Assembly (NCBI GenBank): GCA_963746325.1
Contig: CAVVBC010000005.1
Coordinates: forward strand, 372,001 to 436,000
Reading direction: 5' to 3'
Source: RPQJ01 sp963746325
GTDB lineage: Bacteria; Pseudomonadota; Gammaproteobacteria; Steroidobacterales; Steroidobacteraceae
Length of the DNA stretch: 64,000 nt
This document shows, piece by piece, positions 38,053 through 46,943 of this stretch; the first letter of the stretch is position 1; each line of letters opens with the position of its first letter. Below the pieces are notes generated by a model. That model did no database searches and had not been told where the DNA came from. It saw only the letters and a list, made by a program, of their open reading frames with translations. A program made the translations under genes and the position numbers.

Positions 38053-39372
38053 ATGAAATCCCAGCTGCAGACGCTCAGCGAAACCCTCGCCAAGCTGCAA
38101 CAACCCGAGAACCTGCTGCAAGTTGCCCTCATCACGGCGGCGGTGCTGCTCGGCTGGTGGGCGGCAAAGTTCGCGCGAGCCCGGATCACCGTCTCACCCG
38201 ATCCGGAAAACCTCCCCGACCGCCTGCGCGAGCTGCTCTTCATCGGCGCGCCGCCGGCGCTGACGCTCGTGATGCTGGCGACGACGGACGGGCTGCTGCA
38301 TGCGGCGGGCCTGGCCGCGGGCATGGTGGACACCGCCGTGCAGCTCACCATGCTGCTGCTGCTCATCCGGGTGATCATCTACGTGCTGCGGGTGTCGCTC
38401 GGCACGCGCGCCCGGCTCAAGGGCTGGGGCGCGGCGATCACCGGCGTGATCTGGGTCTTCCTGTCGCTGCACCTGCTGGGCTGGGGCGACGAGGTCATCC
38501 GGGTCCTCGATGGCATGGGCATGCAGGCCGGCAAGACGCGCATCTCCGTCTGGTCGGTGATGAAGCTGCTGGTCACGGTCAGCGTGTTCGTGTTGCTGGC
38601 GCTGTGGGCATCGCGCTGGCTCGAACGGCGCGTGCTCAAGCTCGACGCACTGGCGCCCACGATGCGCATCGGCATCGCCAAGTTCGTGCAGGCGTTCCTG
38701 GTCGGCATCTCGGTGCTGGTCGGTTTGAATGCGGCCGGGCTCGACCTCACCACGCTGAACGTGCTGACGGGCGCCATCGGCATCGGCCTGGGTTTCGGCC
38801 TGCAGAGCATCGCGGCCAACTTCGTCAGCGGCTTCGTGCTGCTGATGGACCGCTCGATCAAGCCTGGCGACGTCATCAGCTTCACCGGCACGACCGGCAC
38901 CGCGACCGAGGGCTTCGGCTGGGTCGAGGAACTGCGGGGCCGCTACGTCGTGGTGCGCGATCGCGACGGCGTCGAGACCCTGGTGCCGAACCAGAACCTG
39001 ATCACCAACCCGGTGATCAACTGGAGCTACACCGACCCGCGCGTGCGCCTGAAGCTGCCGATCCGCGTGAGCTACAAGGACGACCCGGAGCTCGCGATGA
39101 AGCTGCTGCTGCAGGCCACCGACGAGCATCCCCGCATCCTGCGCGATCCGGCGCCGGTCGCGCGCCTGATGGGCTTCGGCGACCATGGCATCGAGCTCGA
39201 ACTGCGCTTCTGGATCCCCGACCCGCAGGAAGGCGTCAACAACGTGCGTTCGGACGTGAACCGTCGCATCTGGAGCCTGTTCAAGGAATTCCACGTGACG
39301 ATCCCGGTGGCACAGCGCGAAATCCGGGTGGAGATGGCACCGGCCTCTTCCCCTGTCGCAGCGCGCGACTGA
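38053..39372 (+). CDS. MscS-type mechanosensitive channel
   Basis: 439 residues with about five N-terminal membrane segments and the MscS pore and beta domain: LTTLNVLTGAIGIGLGFGLQ, the pore exit IAANFVSGFVLLMDRSIKPG, and the vestibule region VVVRDRDGVETLVPNQNLITN. It should open under osmotic down-shock. Typical size for a YnaI/YbdG-like or MscK-less channel. The C-terminus ends in an Ala/Pro tail. Confidence 0.9.
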   Translation: MKSQLQTLSETLAKLQQPENLLQVALITAAVLLGWWAAKFARARITVSPDPENLPDRLRELLFIGAPPALTLVMLATTDGLLHAAGLAAGMVDTAVQLTMLLLLIRVIIYVLRVSLGTRARLKGWGAAITGVIWVFLSLHLLGWGDEVIRVLDGMGMQAGKTRISVWSVMKLLVTVSVFVLLALWASRWLERRVLKLDALAPTMRIGIAKFVQAFLVGISVLVGLNAAGLDLTTLNVLTGAIGIGLGFGLQSIAANFVSGFVLLMDRSIKPGDVISFTGTTGTATEGFGWVEELRGRYVVVRDRDGVETLVPNQNLITNPVINWSYTDPRVRLKLPIRVSYKDDPELAMKLLLQATDEHPRILRDPAPVARLMGFGDHGIELELRFWIPDPQEGVNNVRSDVNRRIWSLFKEFHVTIPVAQREIRVEMAPASSPVAARD

Positions 39373-39387
39373 CGGCGGACCGCCACG

Positions 39388-39810
39388 GTGCCGTTCGAAA
39401 TCAATGCCACGCTGGCGATTCCCGATGACCTGATCGAGTTTCGCGCCGTGCGCGCGTCGGGCCCCGGCGGGCAGAACGTCAACAAGGTGTCCAACGCCGT
39501 CGAGCTGCGGTTCGATTCGGCGCGCTGGGACGCCTTGTGGCCCAACGCGCGCGCACGCCTGGAACGCCTGGCGGGGCGACGCATGACGGCAGAAGGGTTG
39601 ATCGTGATCGACGCGCAGCGCCTGCGCTCGCTCGAGCAGAACCGTGCGGACGCGCTGGAGCGCCTGCACGCCATGATCACTGCAGCGCTGATCGAGCCGA
39701 AGCCGCGCCGCAAGACGAAGCCAACGCGCGCGTCGAAAGTCCGCCGGATCGAAGGCAAGGTGCAGCGCGGCAAGGTGAAGACGCTGCGCAGCAAGAAATT
39801 CGAAGACTGA
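39388..39810 (+). CDS. arfB: peptidyl-tRNA hydrolase ArfB (ribosome rescue)
   Basis: 140 residues. The GGQ motif lies in FRAVRASGPGGQNVNKVSNAVEL (residues about 18-40), and the basic C-terminal tail (RRKTKPTRASKVRRIEGKVQ) that enters the empty mRNA channel is intact. Releases stalled ribosomes without tmRNA. GTG start, 15 bases after the MscS stop. The 39811-40025 gap after it shows no gene. Confidence 0.93.
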   Translation: MPFEINATLAIPDDLIEFRAVRASGPGGQNVNKVSNAVELRFDSARWDALWPNARARLERLAGRRMTAEGLIVIDAQRLRSLEQNRADALERLHAMITAALIEPKPRRKTKPTRASKVRRIEGKVQRGKVKTLRSKKFED

Positions 39811-40025
39811 CGGGGCCGTGCGGTCCCCGCGACCAACCGTCATCGTCCATGACGACGGCCGGCAGCGGTGATCGGGTCGTCCGTGACCCCCTGCGGCTCA
39901 TCCCTGATTCCCAACCTGCGACCAGACGACTGTAGTCGCTGCGGTGAGGTCGCGAACTCGGTGCCGCATCCTCGCGGGTGTAGGACACGACTCACCTGTC
40001 GCCGCAGATTCGCTCGCGGCGCGTG

Positions 40026-40247
40026 TTAGCCCGCGCGGGCCTTGCGCTTGCCCCACCATTGAGCAGCGACACCAAACGCGGCGAGCCACAGCGCGCGCGT
40101 CCGGAAAATCGACATGACGAGCGTCCACACCACATTGCGTCGATGACGCGCGGCGCGTACTTCGTCGTCGTCGATATAGGTGGCGAGCCAGGCCCGCTGC
40201 ATGTCCATTTCGAGATTCAGCAGCCGCAGCCGCTCACGGGGTTCCAT
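40026..40247 (-). CDS. small YqjK-like basic membrane protein
   Basis: 73 residues from the ATG at 40247: an amphipathic N-terminal helix (RERLRLLNLEMDMQRAWLA), then a possible membrane segment (VVWTLVMSIFRTRALWLAAFG) and a basic tail (WWGKRKARAG). It is the third gene of a set that matches yqjD-yqjE-yqjK of enterics in size and order, so a YqjK-like role is likely. It overlaps the yqjE-like stop by 14 bases. Confidence 0.65.
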   Translation of the reverse strand: MEPRERLRLLNLEMDMQRAWLATYIDDDEVRAARHRRNVVWTLVMSIFRTRALWLAAFGVAAQWWGKRKARAG

Positions 40248-40801
40248 GCGTGGGCCTCTCATGGCCTGACTGCACCGGCGGCGGCGGCGAGGTCATTTCC
40301 TCAGGCGGCGTGACCAGTGGGTGCGGCATCTCCATCTCCGTGGGCGTGGGCGTGGGCGTGGGTACAGCCGCGGCGGCTTCACGCACTTCGGTCTCGGCAT
40401 GCGCGCGCGCGGCGAGCTTGTCCGGGTCGTGAGTCGCCGGATCCTTCAGCGCGAGGTTGACCATCGCCAGGTCGAGCCGGAGGCCTTTGGTGAATTCGGC
40501 AATCAGCGCCTTGTCGCGCGTCAACTGCTGCCTGGCATGAACGGCGCAATACGCTGTGATGGCGAACAGCAGTATCGACACCAGGCCCAGCACCCACGCC
40601 CGGTACTCCGGAGGCGTACCGAGCGCGATGAGCAGCAGGAGAGCTGACCATGAGCGCCATCGCCGCAATCGCGGCGAAGGCGTACCAGGCCAACCCCCGT
40701 CCCAGCGCCGATCGCTGCAGAACCAGCACGAGACCAGCCGCCTCGAGCCGGGTCTGCGCCATCGACCAGACGTGTCGAGCCAGGGCGCGTCGGGACGTCA
40801 C
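40234..40801 (-). CDS. YqjE-like holin-fold membrane protein, one frame break
   Basis: About 188 residues. First frame: RRALARHVWSMAQTRLEAAG and ALGRGLAWYAFAAIAAMALMV. One extra base at about 40645 then shifts to the frame that reads ALLLLIALGTPPEYRAWVLG and LVSILLFAITAYCAV, the two-helix core of the YqjE/phage holin superfamily. The C-terminus carries a Pro/Thr-rich tail. Works with YqjD-like proteins at the membrane; exact function unknown. Confidence 0.72.
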
Positions 40802-40816
40802 GTCGCGCGGCTCCGT

Positions 40817-41227
40817 TCAGGTGTAGTCGGCTACGCCGTTCGCACCTGGGCGATGGTTGCGACGCGACGACAGCAGCATCGCCACGACCACGCCGATGCC
40901 GGCGCCGATGGCCACTGCGCGCCACGGGTTCTCGTGCACGTAGCGGTCGGCCTGCGTCATGGTGTTGTTGGCCACGGTCTTTGCCTGCTCGGCGCGGCCG
41001 GCGAGCCGGGTCTTGGCATCGCGCAGCGTCGACGAGACGCGAGTGCGCATGGCGTCGATCGCCTCGCCGCTCTCGTCACCCAGTGCGCGCAGCAGGTCTT
41101 CGGCCTGCGCGACGGTCTTGCTCAGCTGGGACATCGTCTCCTCATGGCGCGTGGCAAGATTTGCGGACATCTGCGTGTCGGCCATGTGTTCGTTGCTCAT
41201 TCCTGCAGTGGTGTTGTTGCCGTACAT
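40817..41227 (-). CDS. YqjD/ElaB family (DUF883) ribosome-anchoring membrane protein
   Basis: 136 residues from the ATG at 41227. A central helical domain (LSKTVAQAEDLLRALGDESG, TLRDAKTRLAGRAEQAK) and a C-terminal membrane helix (ADRYVHENPWRAVAIGAGIG) match DUF883. Enteric YqjD binds inactive ribosomes and anchors them to the membrane in stationary phase. A GGAGA ribosome site lies about nine bases upstream. First gene of the three-gene set. Confidence 0.87.
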   Translation of the reverse strand: MYGNNTTAGMSNEHMADTQMSANLATRHEETMSQLSKTVAQAEDLLRALGDESGEAIDAMRTRVSSTLRDAKTRLAGRAEQAKTVANNTMTQADRYVHENPWRAVAIGAGIGVVVAMLLSSRRNHRPGANGVADYT

Positions 41228-41429
41228 CGTGGGTTGTCTCCGTGGGGCTTGTGATTCAGGTATCGACAGCCGCGCGGCTGTCCTGTTGGATGCGTGTGCA
41301 TTCATGCGGCTTCCCGCTCGCGATCAACGCCAAGCATAGGTTGTGCTGCGTGGCAGCATCGCTGCTGTCGGTTCAGCCGCTCAGCTGCATGCTGCGCGAC
41401 TCGCGCCCGTGTCAGCGGAGGCCTACCCC

Positions 41430-41621
41430 TTACAGGGCGGCGCTCGGAGGCTGCGGATCGGCGGCCGCTGCGCCGCCGTCCGTCTCCCAGCGCGTGCGAT
41501 CCTCGACGGCAGCGCGCTCCTGCTGGTCGCGACGGCGCAGGGCGGCCCGCGTCGCGAGATACGTCGCGACCCCGGCAAACAGCGAAATCCATCCTAATTT
41601 GCGTGCGATCCTCATCGTCAT
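41430..41621 (-). CDS. small membrane protein, unknown function
   Basis: 63 residues: MTMRIARKLGWISLFAGVAT with one membrane helix (residues 10-24), then RAALRRRDQQERAAVEDR and an Ala/Pro tail. AGGAG sits four bases before the first ATG and ten before the second. It looks like a small stress-type inner-membrane protein of this region. No family recognised. Confidence 0.6.
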   Translation of the reverse strand: MTMRIARKLGWISLFAGVATYLATRAALRRRDQQERAAVEDRTRWETDGGAAAADPQPPSAAL

Positions 41622-41764
41622 GTACTCCTGGTCCAGATAGTGGTGGTAGAGACCGAGGCCATCGTCAGGCCGGTGGTCGACGCGGTCGTTTCGACCCCGC
41701 CAAGCGCGACCAGCCCCAGGCCGGCGATGCCCGTCAGCAATGTGATCCGTTCGCGGCTGCGCAT
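41618..41764 (-). CDS. possible small membrane peptide coupled to the next gene
   Basis: 48 residues beginning MRSRERITLLTGIAGLGLVA, one membrane segment and a Thr/Ser-rich tail. Its stop overlaps the ATG of the 41430-41621 gene, which would allow translational coupling. No ribosome site or family is seen, so this could be chance. Confidence 0.3.
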   Translation of the reverse strand: MRSRERITLLTGIAGLGLVALGGVETTASTTGLTMASVSTTTIWTRST

Positions 41765-42063
41765 GACTGGCGCGTCGCAAGCCTGGGTGTGCGACCTGCG
41801 GTAGCGTATTGCGGCAGCAAGCCGTTTCACCCGGGCAGCAGTGATACCGTGACCGATGCCGCCGTGAACACGAGCGTTCGACCCATTCATGCGTCAGCGC
41901 ATTGCGCGCACTCGCGCTTGTTCCTTGCGAGCTTCTTTTGCTGCGGTGCGTCAGCTGCCGCGTGTAGTCCAGCGCGGACAGACAGCGAGCGTCGAAAGCG
42001 AATAATTCGCGCATCTTTCGCACGCGTGCAGCACGTTGCGCCAGCCGCCGAGGAACACGACGA
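41765..42063. other. intergenic region upstream of egtD-like gene
   Basis: About 300 bases with no convincing gene. It holds the upstream region of the plus-strand EgtD-like gene and of the small membrane proteins on the minus strand. AATAATTCGC near 42001 is the least GC-rich part, but no clear promoter pair was seen. Confidence 0.4.
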
Positions 42064-43047
42064 ATGAGCGACTCTTTGCACCGGGCGCGGCCCGCGCCGA
42101 TGCTGCAGCCGCAGGCGGCCCGCCCCCTGATCGCCTTGGTATTCGAGGGCCTGAGCGAGCATCCCAAGCAACTGCCTTCTACGCTGTATTTCGACGCCAT
42201 CGGCTCCGGCATCTATGACGCCTTGCGCGGGCAAGCCGAGCACTATCCGGCCCGGGCCGAGGATGCCCTGCTGCGACGCCATGCAAGCGACATCGCGGTG
42301 CTGGTCGGTGCCCATGCAGCCGTGGTCGATTACGGCGCGGGCGACGGGCGCCAGGCACGCGTCCTGGTGCAGGCACTGCGGGATCCGGTCGCGTACGTGC
42401 CGATTGACGTGGAGGCGTCGCAGTTGCGGTACACGCGCGAACGCATGGAGTCGTTCCGGTCCCGCCTGCCGGTACATGAACTGTGCCAGGACCTGCGCGA
42501 ATACATGGTGCTGCCGGCGGCAGCGGCCAGTGCGGCGCGCAAGGTGGGGTTGCTCGGCGGCATGCCGTTCGACAGCTTTCGTCCACTCGAGGCCGTGGCC
42601 GTATTGAACTCGATCCGCGGCACGCTGGGACCAGAGGGCGGCCTCGTGGTCGGCGTGGACCTGCACAAGGAACCCGACGCGATGCGGCGCGCTTACGAGG
42701 ATGCCGCGGGCCACGCCAGTGCGCTCAACCGCAACGTTCTCGAGCGCCTGAACCGCGAGCTTGACGCCACGTTCGATCCGCAGGCATTCGGCCATGTCAC
42801 GCGCTGGAACGACGCGCAGCAGCGCGTGGAGGTGGTGCTGGTCAGCCGCAAGGCGCAGGTGCCACGTGTGGCCGGTATCGATGTACCGCTGGCCGCCGAC
42901 GAGGAGATCGTGACGCTGCACAGCCATAAGTACACGCCGGAAGGGTTCGCCACTCTGGCGCGGATCGCGGGCTGGGAGGTGCGCGATTCGTGGACCGACC
43001 CGAGGCATGGCTACAGGCTCCACTACCTGGACGGGTCGACGGGATAG
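42064..43047 (+). CDS. egtD: EgtD-family L-histidine N-alpha-methyltransferase-like protein
   Basis: 327 residues of the EgtD/DUF2260 family of SAM-dependent methyltransferases. Motifs: LPSTLYFDAIGSGIYDAL, VVDYGAGDGRQARVLVQAL (SAM), VPIDVEASQL, and VVGVDLHKEPDAMRRAYEDA. EgtD makes hercynine, the first ergothioneine intermediate. No egtB (sulfoxide synthase) is adjacent, so it could serve ergothioneine, ovothiol-like or another N-methylation. The start lies 3 bases after a GACGA run; the N-terminal 20 residues are poorly conserved. Confidence 0.85.
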   Translation: MSDSLHRARPAPMLQPQAARPLIALVFEGLSEHPKQLPSTLYFDAIGSGIYDALRGQAEHYPARAEDALLRRHASDIAVLVGAHAAVVDYGAGDGRQARVLVQALRDPVAYVPIDVEASQLRYTRERMESFRSRLPVHELCQDLREYMVLPAAAASAARKVGLLGGMPFDSFRPLEAVAVLNSIRGTLGPEGGLVVGVDLHKEPDAMRRAYEDAAGHASALNRNVLERLNRELDATFDPQAFGHVTRWNDAQQRVEVVLVSRKAQVPRVAGIDVPLAADEEIVTLHSHKYTPEGFATLARIAGWEVRDSWTDPRHGYRLHYLDGSTG

Positions 43048-43257
43048 TGGCGCGTGGTCGTCTGCGCCCTGTCGCGATGACGTCATGCCCGCGCACGACG
43101 TCGTCGGTCGAAGGCTGTTAAGCGATTCCCGCGAGGAGGAGGCCGACGGTGATTTCTTCGCGCCACCTGCGCTGGTAGCGCCCGGCTTGGGGCCACCCAG
43201 CGAGGTGCCTAGATCGTCCTGCGCGTCGCCGCGCTCGCCCCGGACCGGTGGTTCGTC

Positions 43258-44481
43258 TCAGCTCACCGCAGCAACGTGCCCCAGTTGCCTGCGGTAAAGG
43301 TGAAGCTTGTTGTACAGCGTCTTTACACTGCACCCGAGCGCACTCGCCGCGCGCCGCTTGTCGCCACTGAAGTGTTCCAGCGTCGCAACGATGAAGGCAC
43401 GCTCGATGTCGAACAGCGACGATCCGATCGGTAGCGTGATCGACAACCCGTCGTCGGGCCCGTGCCAGGCGCCCTGCCCGTTGGCGCGCGCAGGCGCTGC
43501 GCCGAAGTCGTGGTCCACGTCCAGGACCTCGTCGCAGAATACGAAGGCACGCTCGACCGCGTTACGCAACTGGCGCACGTTGCCAGGCCAGTCGTAGTGC
43601 GCAAGTCGCTCGCGCATGGCGGCGGAGAACCGCTTGTTGCAAAGGTGACGCCGATTGAGTTCGCCGAGGAAGAAGTCAGCGAGCTCCCGGATGTCGCCCG
43701 CGCGCGCGCGCAGCGGCGGCAAGCGGATCAGCACGACGGCCAAGCGATAGTAAATGTCTTCACGGAGGTGGCCTGCCTCCACGGCCTGGACGGGCGAGCG
43801 ATTGGTCGCCGCCAGTACGCGGACGTCGACCGGGATCTCCATTGCGCCGCCCACGCGCCGGACCCGCTTCGTCTCGAGCACACGCAGCAGTCGCGCCTGC
43901 ATCTCGAGCGGCATCTCGGTGAGTTCGTCGAGCAGCAGGGTGCCGCCGTCCGCGCGCTCGAAGACACCCGCATGCGTGCGCGACGCACCGGTGAAGCTGC
44001 CTTTTTCGTACCCGAACAGTTCTGCTTCGATCAGCGTGGTTGGAATGGCGCCGCAGTTGATCGCTACGAAGGGTCCCTCGGCGCGCGCGCTGCCTGCATG
44101 CAGCGACTCCGCCACCAGTTCCTTGCCGCACCCGCTCTCGCCGCAGATGAGAACGGCCGAATCCATCGGTGCGACGCGCACGATCATGCGGCGCACTGCA
44201 TCCATGGCGGCGCTCGCGCCTATCAGTCGATGGGCGACGGCAGGCGGCTCTACTGCATTCACGTTCGGTGTTCCTTGGTCGGCGGCGGCGGCAACGGTGC
44301 GGTCGGCATATTGCGGAGGCGGGGTGTCGTCGGGCGCGCGGCCTGGCGCGGGAGTGTCGCCCGGGAATCGTTCCGGAATCGGTGCAGGACCGGGCCCGAG
44401 CGGGGGCGGCGTGCCGCCAGGCTGCTCGGCGGGTGGCGTGCGGGGCAGTTCCTGCTGCATGCGGCTGAACTCGGTTTCCAT
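43258..44481 (-). CDS. sigma-54 dependent activator without receiver domain
   Basis: 407 residues. An N-terminal Pro-rich disordered region (about 1-75) is followed by an AAA+ domain: Walker A GESGCGKELVAESLH, the sigma-54 contact loop as GSFTGA in YEKGSFTGASRTHAG (the usual motif is GAFTGA), Walker B GGTLLLDELTEMP, and the R-finger region REDIYYRLAVVLIRLPPLRAR. A Fis-type helix-turn-helix ends it (RRAASALGCSVKTLYNKLHLY). No receiver or PAS domain, so its signal must come from outside. ATG at 44481 chosen over a longer, compositionally odd extension. Divergent from a lone receiver protein at 44634. Confidence 0.9.
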   Translation of the reverse strand: METEFSRMQQELPRTPPAEQPGGTPPPLGPGPAPIPERFPGDTPAPGRAPDDTPPPQYADRTVAAAADQGTPNVNAVEPPAVAHRLIGASAAMDAVRRMIVRVAPMDSAVLICGESGCGKELVAESLHAGSARAEGPFVAINCGAIPTTLIEAELFGYEKGSFTGASRTHAGVFERADGGTLLLDELTEMPLEMQARLLRVLETKRVRRVGGAMEIPVDVRVLAATNRSPVQAVEAGHLREDIYYRLAVVLIRLPPLRARAGDIRELADFFLGELNRRHLCNKRFSAAMRERLAHYDWPGNVRQLRNAVERAFVFCDEVLDVDHDFGAAPARANGQGAWHGPDDGLSITLPIGSSLFDIERAFIVATLEHFSGDKRRAASALGCSVKTLYNKLHLYRRQLGHVAAVS

Positions 44482-44633
44482 AGGTGGCTGGGATCCGTGG
44501 GCGTGCAGTGGGAGGGCGGCATTTGCCGGGAACGTCGAGCATGGGTGACGCATCACCGGCTGTCGTTCGGCCGGGTCCCAGCGCCTTGTGGGACGCTGCC
44601 GACTTCGGCGCCGACTCACGCTAGACTGCGCTC

Positions 44634-45035
44634 ATGGCCAGGGATGCAAAGCCGATCGAGGTACTCATCGCGGAAGACAATCGCGACCTGTGCGCGGCGT
44701 TGTGCGAAGTGATCAAGACCCAGCCGGACATGAGCGTCACCGGCACCGTCGCGCGCGTGGCCGAACTGCTCGAACTGGTCCCGACCACCACGGCGCGAGT
44801 GCTCATACTCGATCTCGACCTGGCAGGTGAGTCGAGCGTGCCTGCACTGCAGGCGTTCCGCGCAGCGCACCCGCGGCGGGCGGTCGTCGTCTACAGCGGG
44901 CATGATCCGGGCTCGATCGGGCCTGCGTTCGCCGGTGTGGGCTCCTGCGAATACCTGACCAAAAGCGGCGACCCGCAGGAACTGATCGACGCGATCCGGC
45001 GCGGCGCCCAATACGCAACGGGCGCCGGAGCCTGA
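44634..45035 (+). CDS. stand-alone response-regulator receiver protein
   Basis: 133 residues, only a receiver domain: VLIAEDNRDL (acidic pocket), phospho-acceptor Asp in VLILDLDLAGESS, Ser/Thr switch in VVVYSGHD and the conserved Lys in CEYLTKSGDP. No output domain. Divergent from the sigma-54 activator lacking a receiver, 152 bases apart, so the pair may act together in trans. Start ATG at 44634, with an untypical leader. Confidence 0.88.
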   Translation: MARDAKPIEVLIAEDNRDLCAALCEVIKTQPDMSVTGTVARVAELLELVPTTTARVLILDLDLAGESSVPALQAFRAAHPRRAVVVYSGHDPGSIGPAFAGVGSCEYLTKSGDPQELIDAIRRGAQYATGAGA

Positions 45036-45084
45036 CGGTCCCGGCGCCCGCCGTTGCAACGCGGGTCGCAACGTCCCGGCGCGC

Positions 45085-45357
45085 TTACCCGCGCGCAGTG
45101 CCGCGGCGAATCAGGTTGACGATGACCAGCAGGATGACGGCGCCTGCCAGCGACACACCGAGTGAAGCCAGGTTGAAGGCCCCCTCGTTGATCGTGCCCA
45201 CGCCGAGCATCGGCGAGATCAGCCAGCCGCCCACCAACGCTCCGACGATGCCGACGATGACGTTCAACAGCACGCCTTGCTGCGCGTCGGTGCCGACGAT
45301 CAGCGAGGCGATCCACCCGATGACGCCACCGACGACCAGCCAGATGAGGATATTCAT
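45085..45357 (-). CDS. GlsB/YeaQ/YmgE family stress membrane protein
   Basis: 90 residues, three hydrophobic segments with the family signature: NILIWLVVGGVIGWIASLIV at the start, the central VLLNVIVGIVGALVGGWLIS and the final GAVILLVIVNLIRR. Transglycosylase-associated / YeaQ proteins are induced by acid and oxidative stress; the mechanism is unclear. A GGAGAAATGA ribosome site precedes the ATG. Confidence 0.92.
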   Translation of the reverse strand: MNILIWLVVGGVIGWIASLIVGTDAQQGVLLNVIVGIVGALVGGWLISPMLGVGTINEGAFNLASLGVSLAGAVILLVIVNLIRRGTARG

Positions 45358-45498
45358 TCATTTCTCCTTGAGCAGCGCGAGCCGTTAAATCCGGGTTGCA
45401 GCCTCGCTTGCTGCCGGGGCGGTCGATGTCGGACGTACGCCGAATTCGCCGTCAGTGATCCCAACCATGGCCTGCGCGCGGAGGCGCGGCGACGAAAC

Positions 45499-45516
45499 CG
45501 TAGGACAGGTCCGGCC
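45499..45516. promoter_or_regulatory. candidate response-regulator site before a stress lipoprotein
   Basis: CGTAGGACAGGTCCGGCC, with the core GGAC-N2-GTCC, nearly matches the palindrome at 46849-46866. It lies 96 bases before the lipoprotein ATG at 45612. A CTTGTCTGGA follows at 45529, also present at 48661 before the BON lipoprotein gene. Confidence 0.4.
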
Positions 45517-45611
45517 ACCGTTGTATCGCTTGTCTGGAGGTGCCGCATCGTGCTTGTGCCCATCGTGTCTGCTGGCGCAGTGCGGCGCCGCGATTCACAT
45601 GGAGTGAGAAA

Positions 45612-46052
45612 ATGGCTATGCAAAGATTGATCATCGCTGCCGCGGTGCTGGGCATGACGCTCGGCGCCGTCGGCTGTAACCGCCAGGAGCCCGTAGGCGA
45701 GGTGCGGGAGGACGTCGCCGAGGCGCAGCAGGAGGCAGACGAGAACGTTGCCGAGCAGCAGGCGGATTCGGTGGCCGCTGCCGGAGGCACGGTGGAGGAC
45801 CGCGCCGAAGCTGACTATGACGTCGCTATTGCCAAGGCCGACGGTGACCGCAAGGTGGCCGAGGAAGCCTGCGAGGCCATGAGCGGCGACGCGCAGGCGA
45901 ACTGCAAACTCCAGGCAGAGCAGTTGTACGATTCAGCCAAGGTGCAGGCACAGTCCCAGCGCGATGCGGCGCGCGGTACCGGCACGATGGCCACCGGCGC
46001 AACCGGCGGCGCGACCGATACCAACGATCTGGCGCCCAAGAGTGGCGGCTAG
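45612..46052 (+). CDS. small lipoprotein, stress-region type
   Basis: 146 residues. Signal peptide with a lipobox (AAAVLGMTLGAVGC), so the mature protein is lipid-anchored at the Cys. The rest is highly charged and probably coiled-coil (VREDVAEAQQEADENVAEQQ), with a Cys pair (EACEAMSGDAQANCK) and a Gly/Thr-rich end. No family recognised. The ATG at 45612 follows GGAGTGAGAAA. Sits among stress-associated genes and carries the candidate regulator site upstream. Confidence 0.72.
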   Translation: MAMQRLIIAAAVLGMTLGAVGCNRQEPVGEVREDVAEAQQEADENVAEQQADSVAAAGGTVEDRAEADYDVAIAKADGDRKVAEEACEAMSGDAQANCKLQAEQLYDSAKVQAQSQRDAARGTGTMATGATGGATDTNDLAPKSGG

Positions 46053-46092
46053 CATCTGATTGCACTGGCGCGACCCGCGCCGGCCCGGCCCA

Positions 46093-46764
46093 TCAGCTGG
46101 CCGTCGTCGGGATCGCTGCCACGTCCTGCCGAGGAAGCGTCAACTCCAGGGCGAATATTGCGCCGCGATGCGCCTCCATCCAGGCGCCGCCAAGGGATTC
46201 CAGCCATGCCCGCAGTGCAAGCAAGTCATTGCGCGCGGCGAGCGGCAGCGGCGCTGTGCATTCAGTTTCGATTGCAAGCAGCAGCTCGCCGTTTTTTTCG
46301 CGCAGGCGGAGGCTGACTCGATTCATCTGGCGCCCCTCCAGCAGGCGCTCGACGACCCGATAAGCCGCCAACCCCACCGGGCCCGCGACTACCGCACCCG
46401 TGAACTCGGGCAATTCGAGTGAGTACTCGGTGCCCGCCGTGCGGCAGGTTTCCTCGACCAGGTGGCGCAGCGCCGCCGACAAGCCGAAATGGTCCAGCAG
46501 CGCCGGATGCAATCGCTGCATTTCCGAACGCGCGTTCTGGATCACCGCCTCGAGGATCTGGTCGACCCGCATGACCTGCTCGTTCCAGTCGGCGTCGCTA
46601 CCGGCGCGATTCGTCATTCGTGACAGATCCATCCGGGCGGCTGCCAGCATGCCCGCCACGTCGCCATGCAGACGCCGCGCGATGCGCGCCCGCTCGTGCT
46701 CGAGCTGCGCCTGGACGTGCGCAGCCAGTGTCGCAGCCTCCCCTGGGGCCAGGCGCTGCGGCAT
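46093..46764 (-). CDS. degenerate sensor histidine kinase (HisKA_3 type) without sensor domain
   Basis: 223 residues from the ATG at 46764. The dimerisation/phospho-acceptor helix is present (EHERARIARRLHGDVAGMLAAA, His at about residue 35; the usual motif is LHD). The ATPase part keeps VGLAAYRVVERLLEGRQ but lacks the usual asparagine of the N box and any DNG box, so catalytic activity is doubtful. No membrane or input domain. Divergent from the LuxR-type regulator at 46944, with a palindrome between them. It may be a pseudokinase or phosphatase partner of that regulator. Confidence 0.78.
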   Translation of the reverse strand: MPQRLAPGEAATLAAHVQAQLEHERARIARRLHGDVAGMLAAARMDLSRMTNRAGSDADWNEQVMRVDQILEAVIQNARSEMQRLHPALLDHFGLSAALRHLVEETCRTAGTEYSLELPEFTGAVVAGPVGLAAYRVVERLLEGRQMNRVSLRLREKNGELLLAIETECTAPLPLAARNDLLALRAWLESLGGAWMEAHRGAIFALELTLPRQDVAAIPTTAS

Positions 46765-46848
46765 TTTCCTGGGACGAGTCAAGGCGCACTCCCGGACGGA
46801 ACTTTCGTCGCTGCAGTATGCCTGCGTCCAGCAGGCGCTTTCTGTGTC

Positions 46849-46866
46849 TGTAGGACAGGTCCGACA
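46849..46866. promoter_or_regulatory. palindrome between the kinase and LuxR-type regulator, candidate autoregulatory site
   Basis: TGTAGGACAGGTCCGACA is an almost perfect inverted repeat with the layout TGTAGG-N6-CCnACA, the same spacing as the GacA/UvrY box (TGTAAG-N6-CTTACA). It lies between the two divergent regulatory genes, 77 bases before the regulator start at 46944. Confidence 0.6.
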
Positions 46867-46943
46867 GCTGCGCCGAACCGGCCCGCGGCAGGCGTACACT
46901 GGCCGCGAACACCGCATGGCGCGGCGGCAGGATGCTTGTAGTC

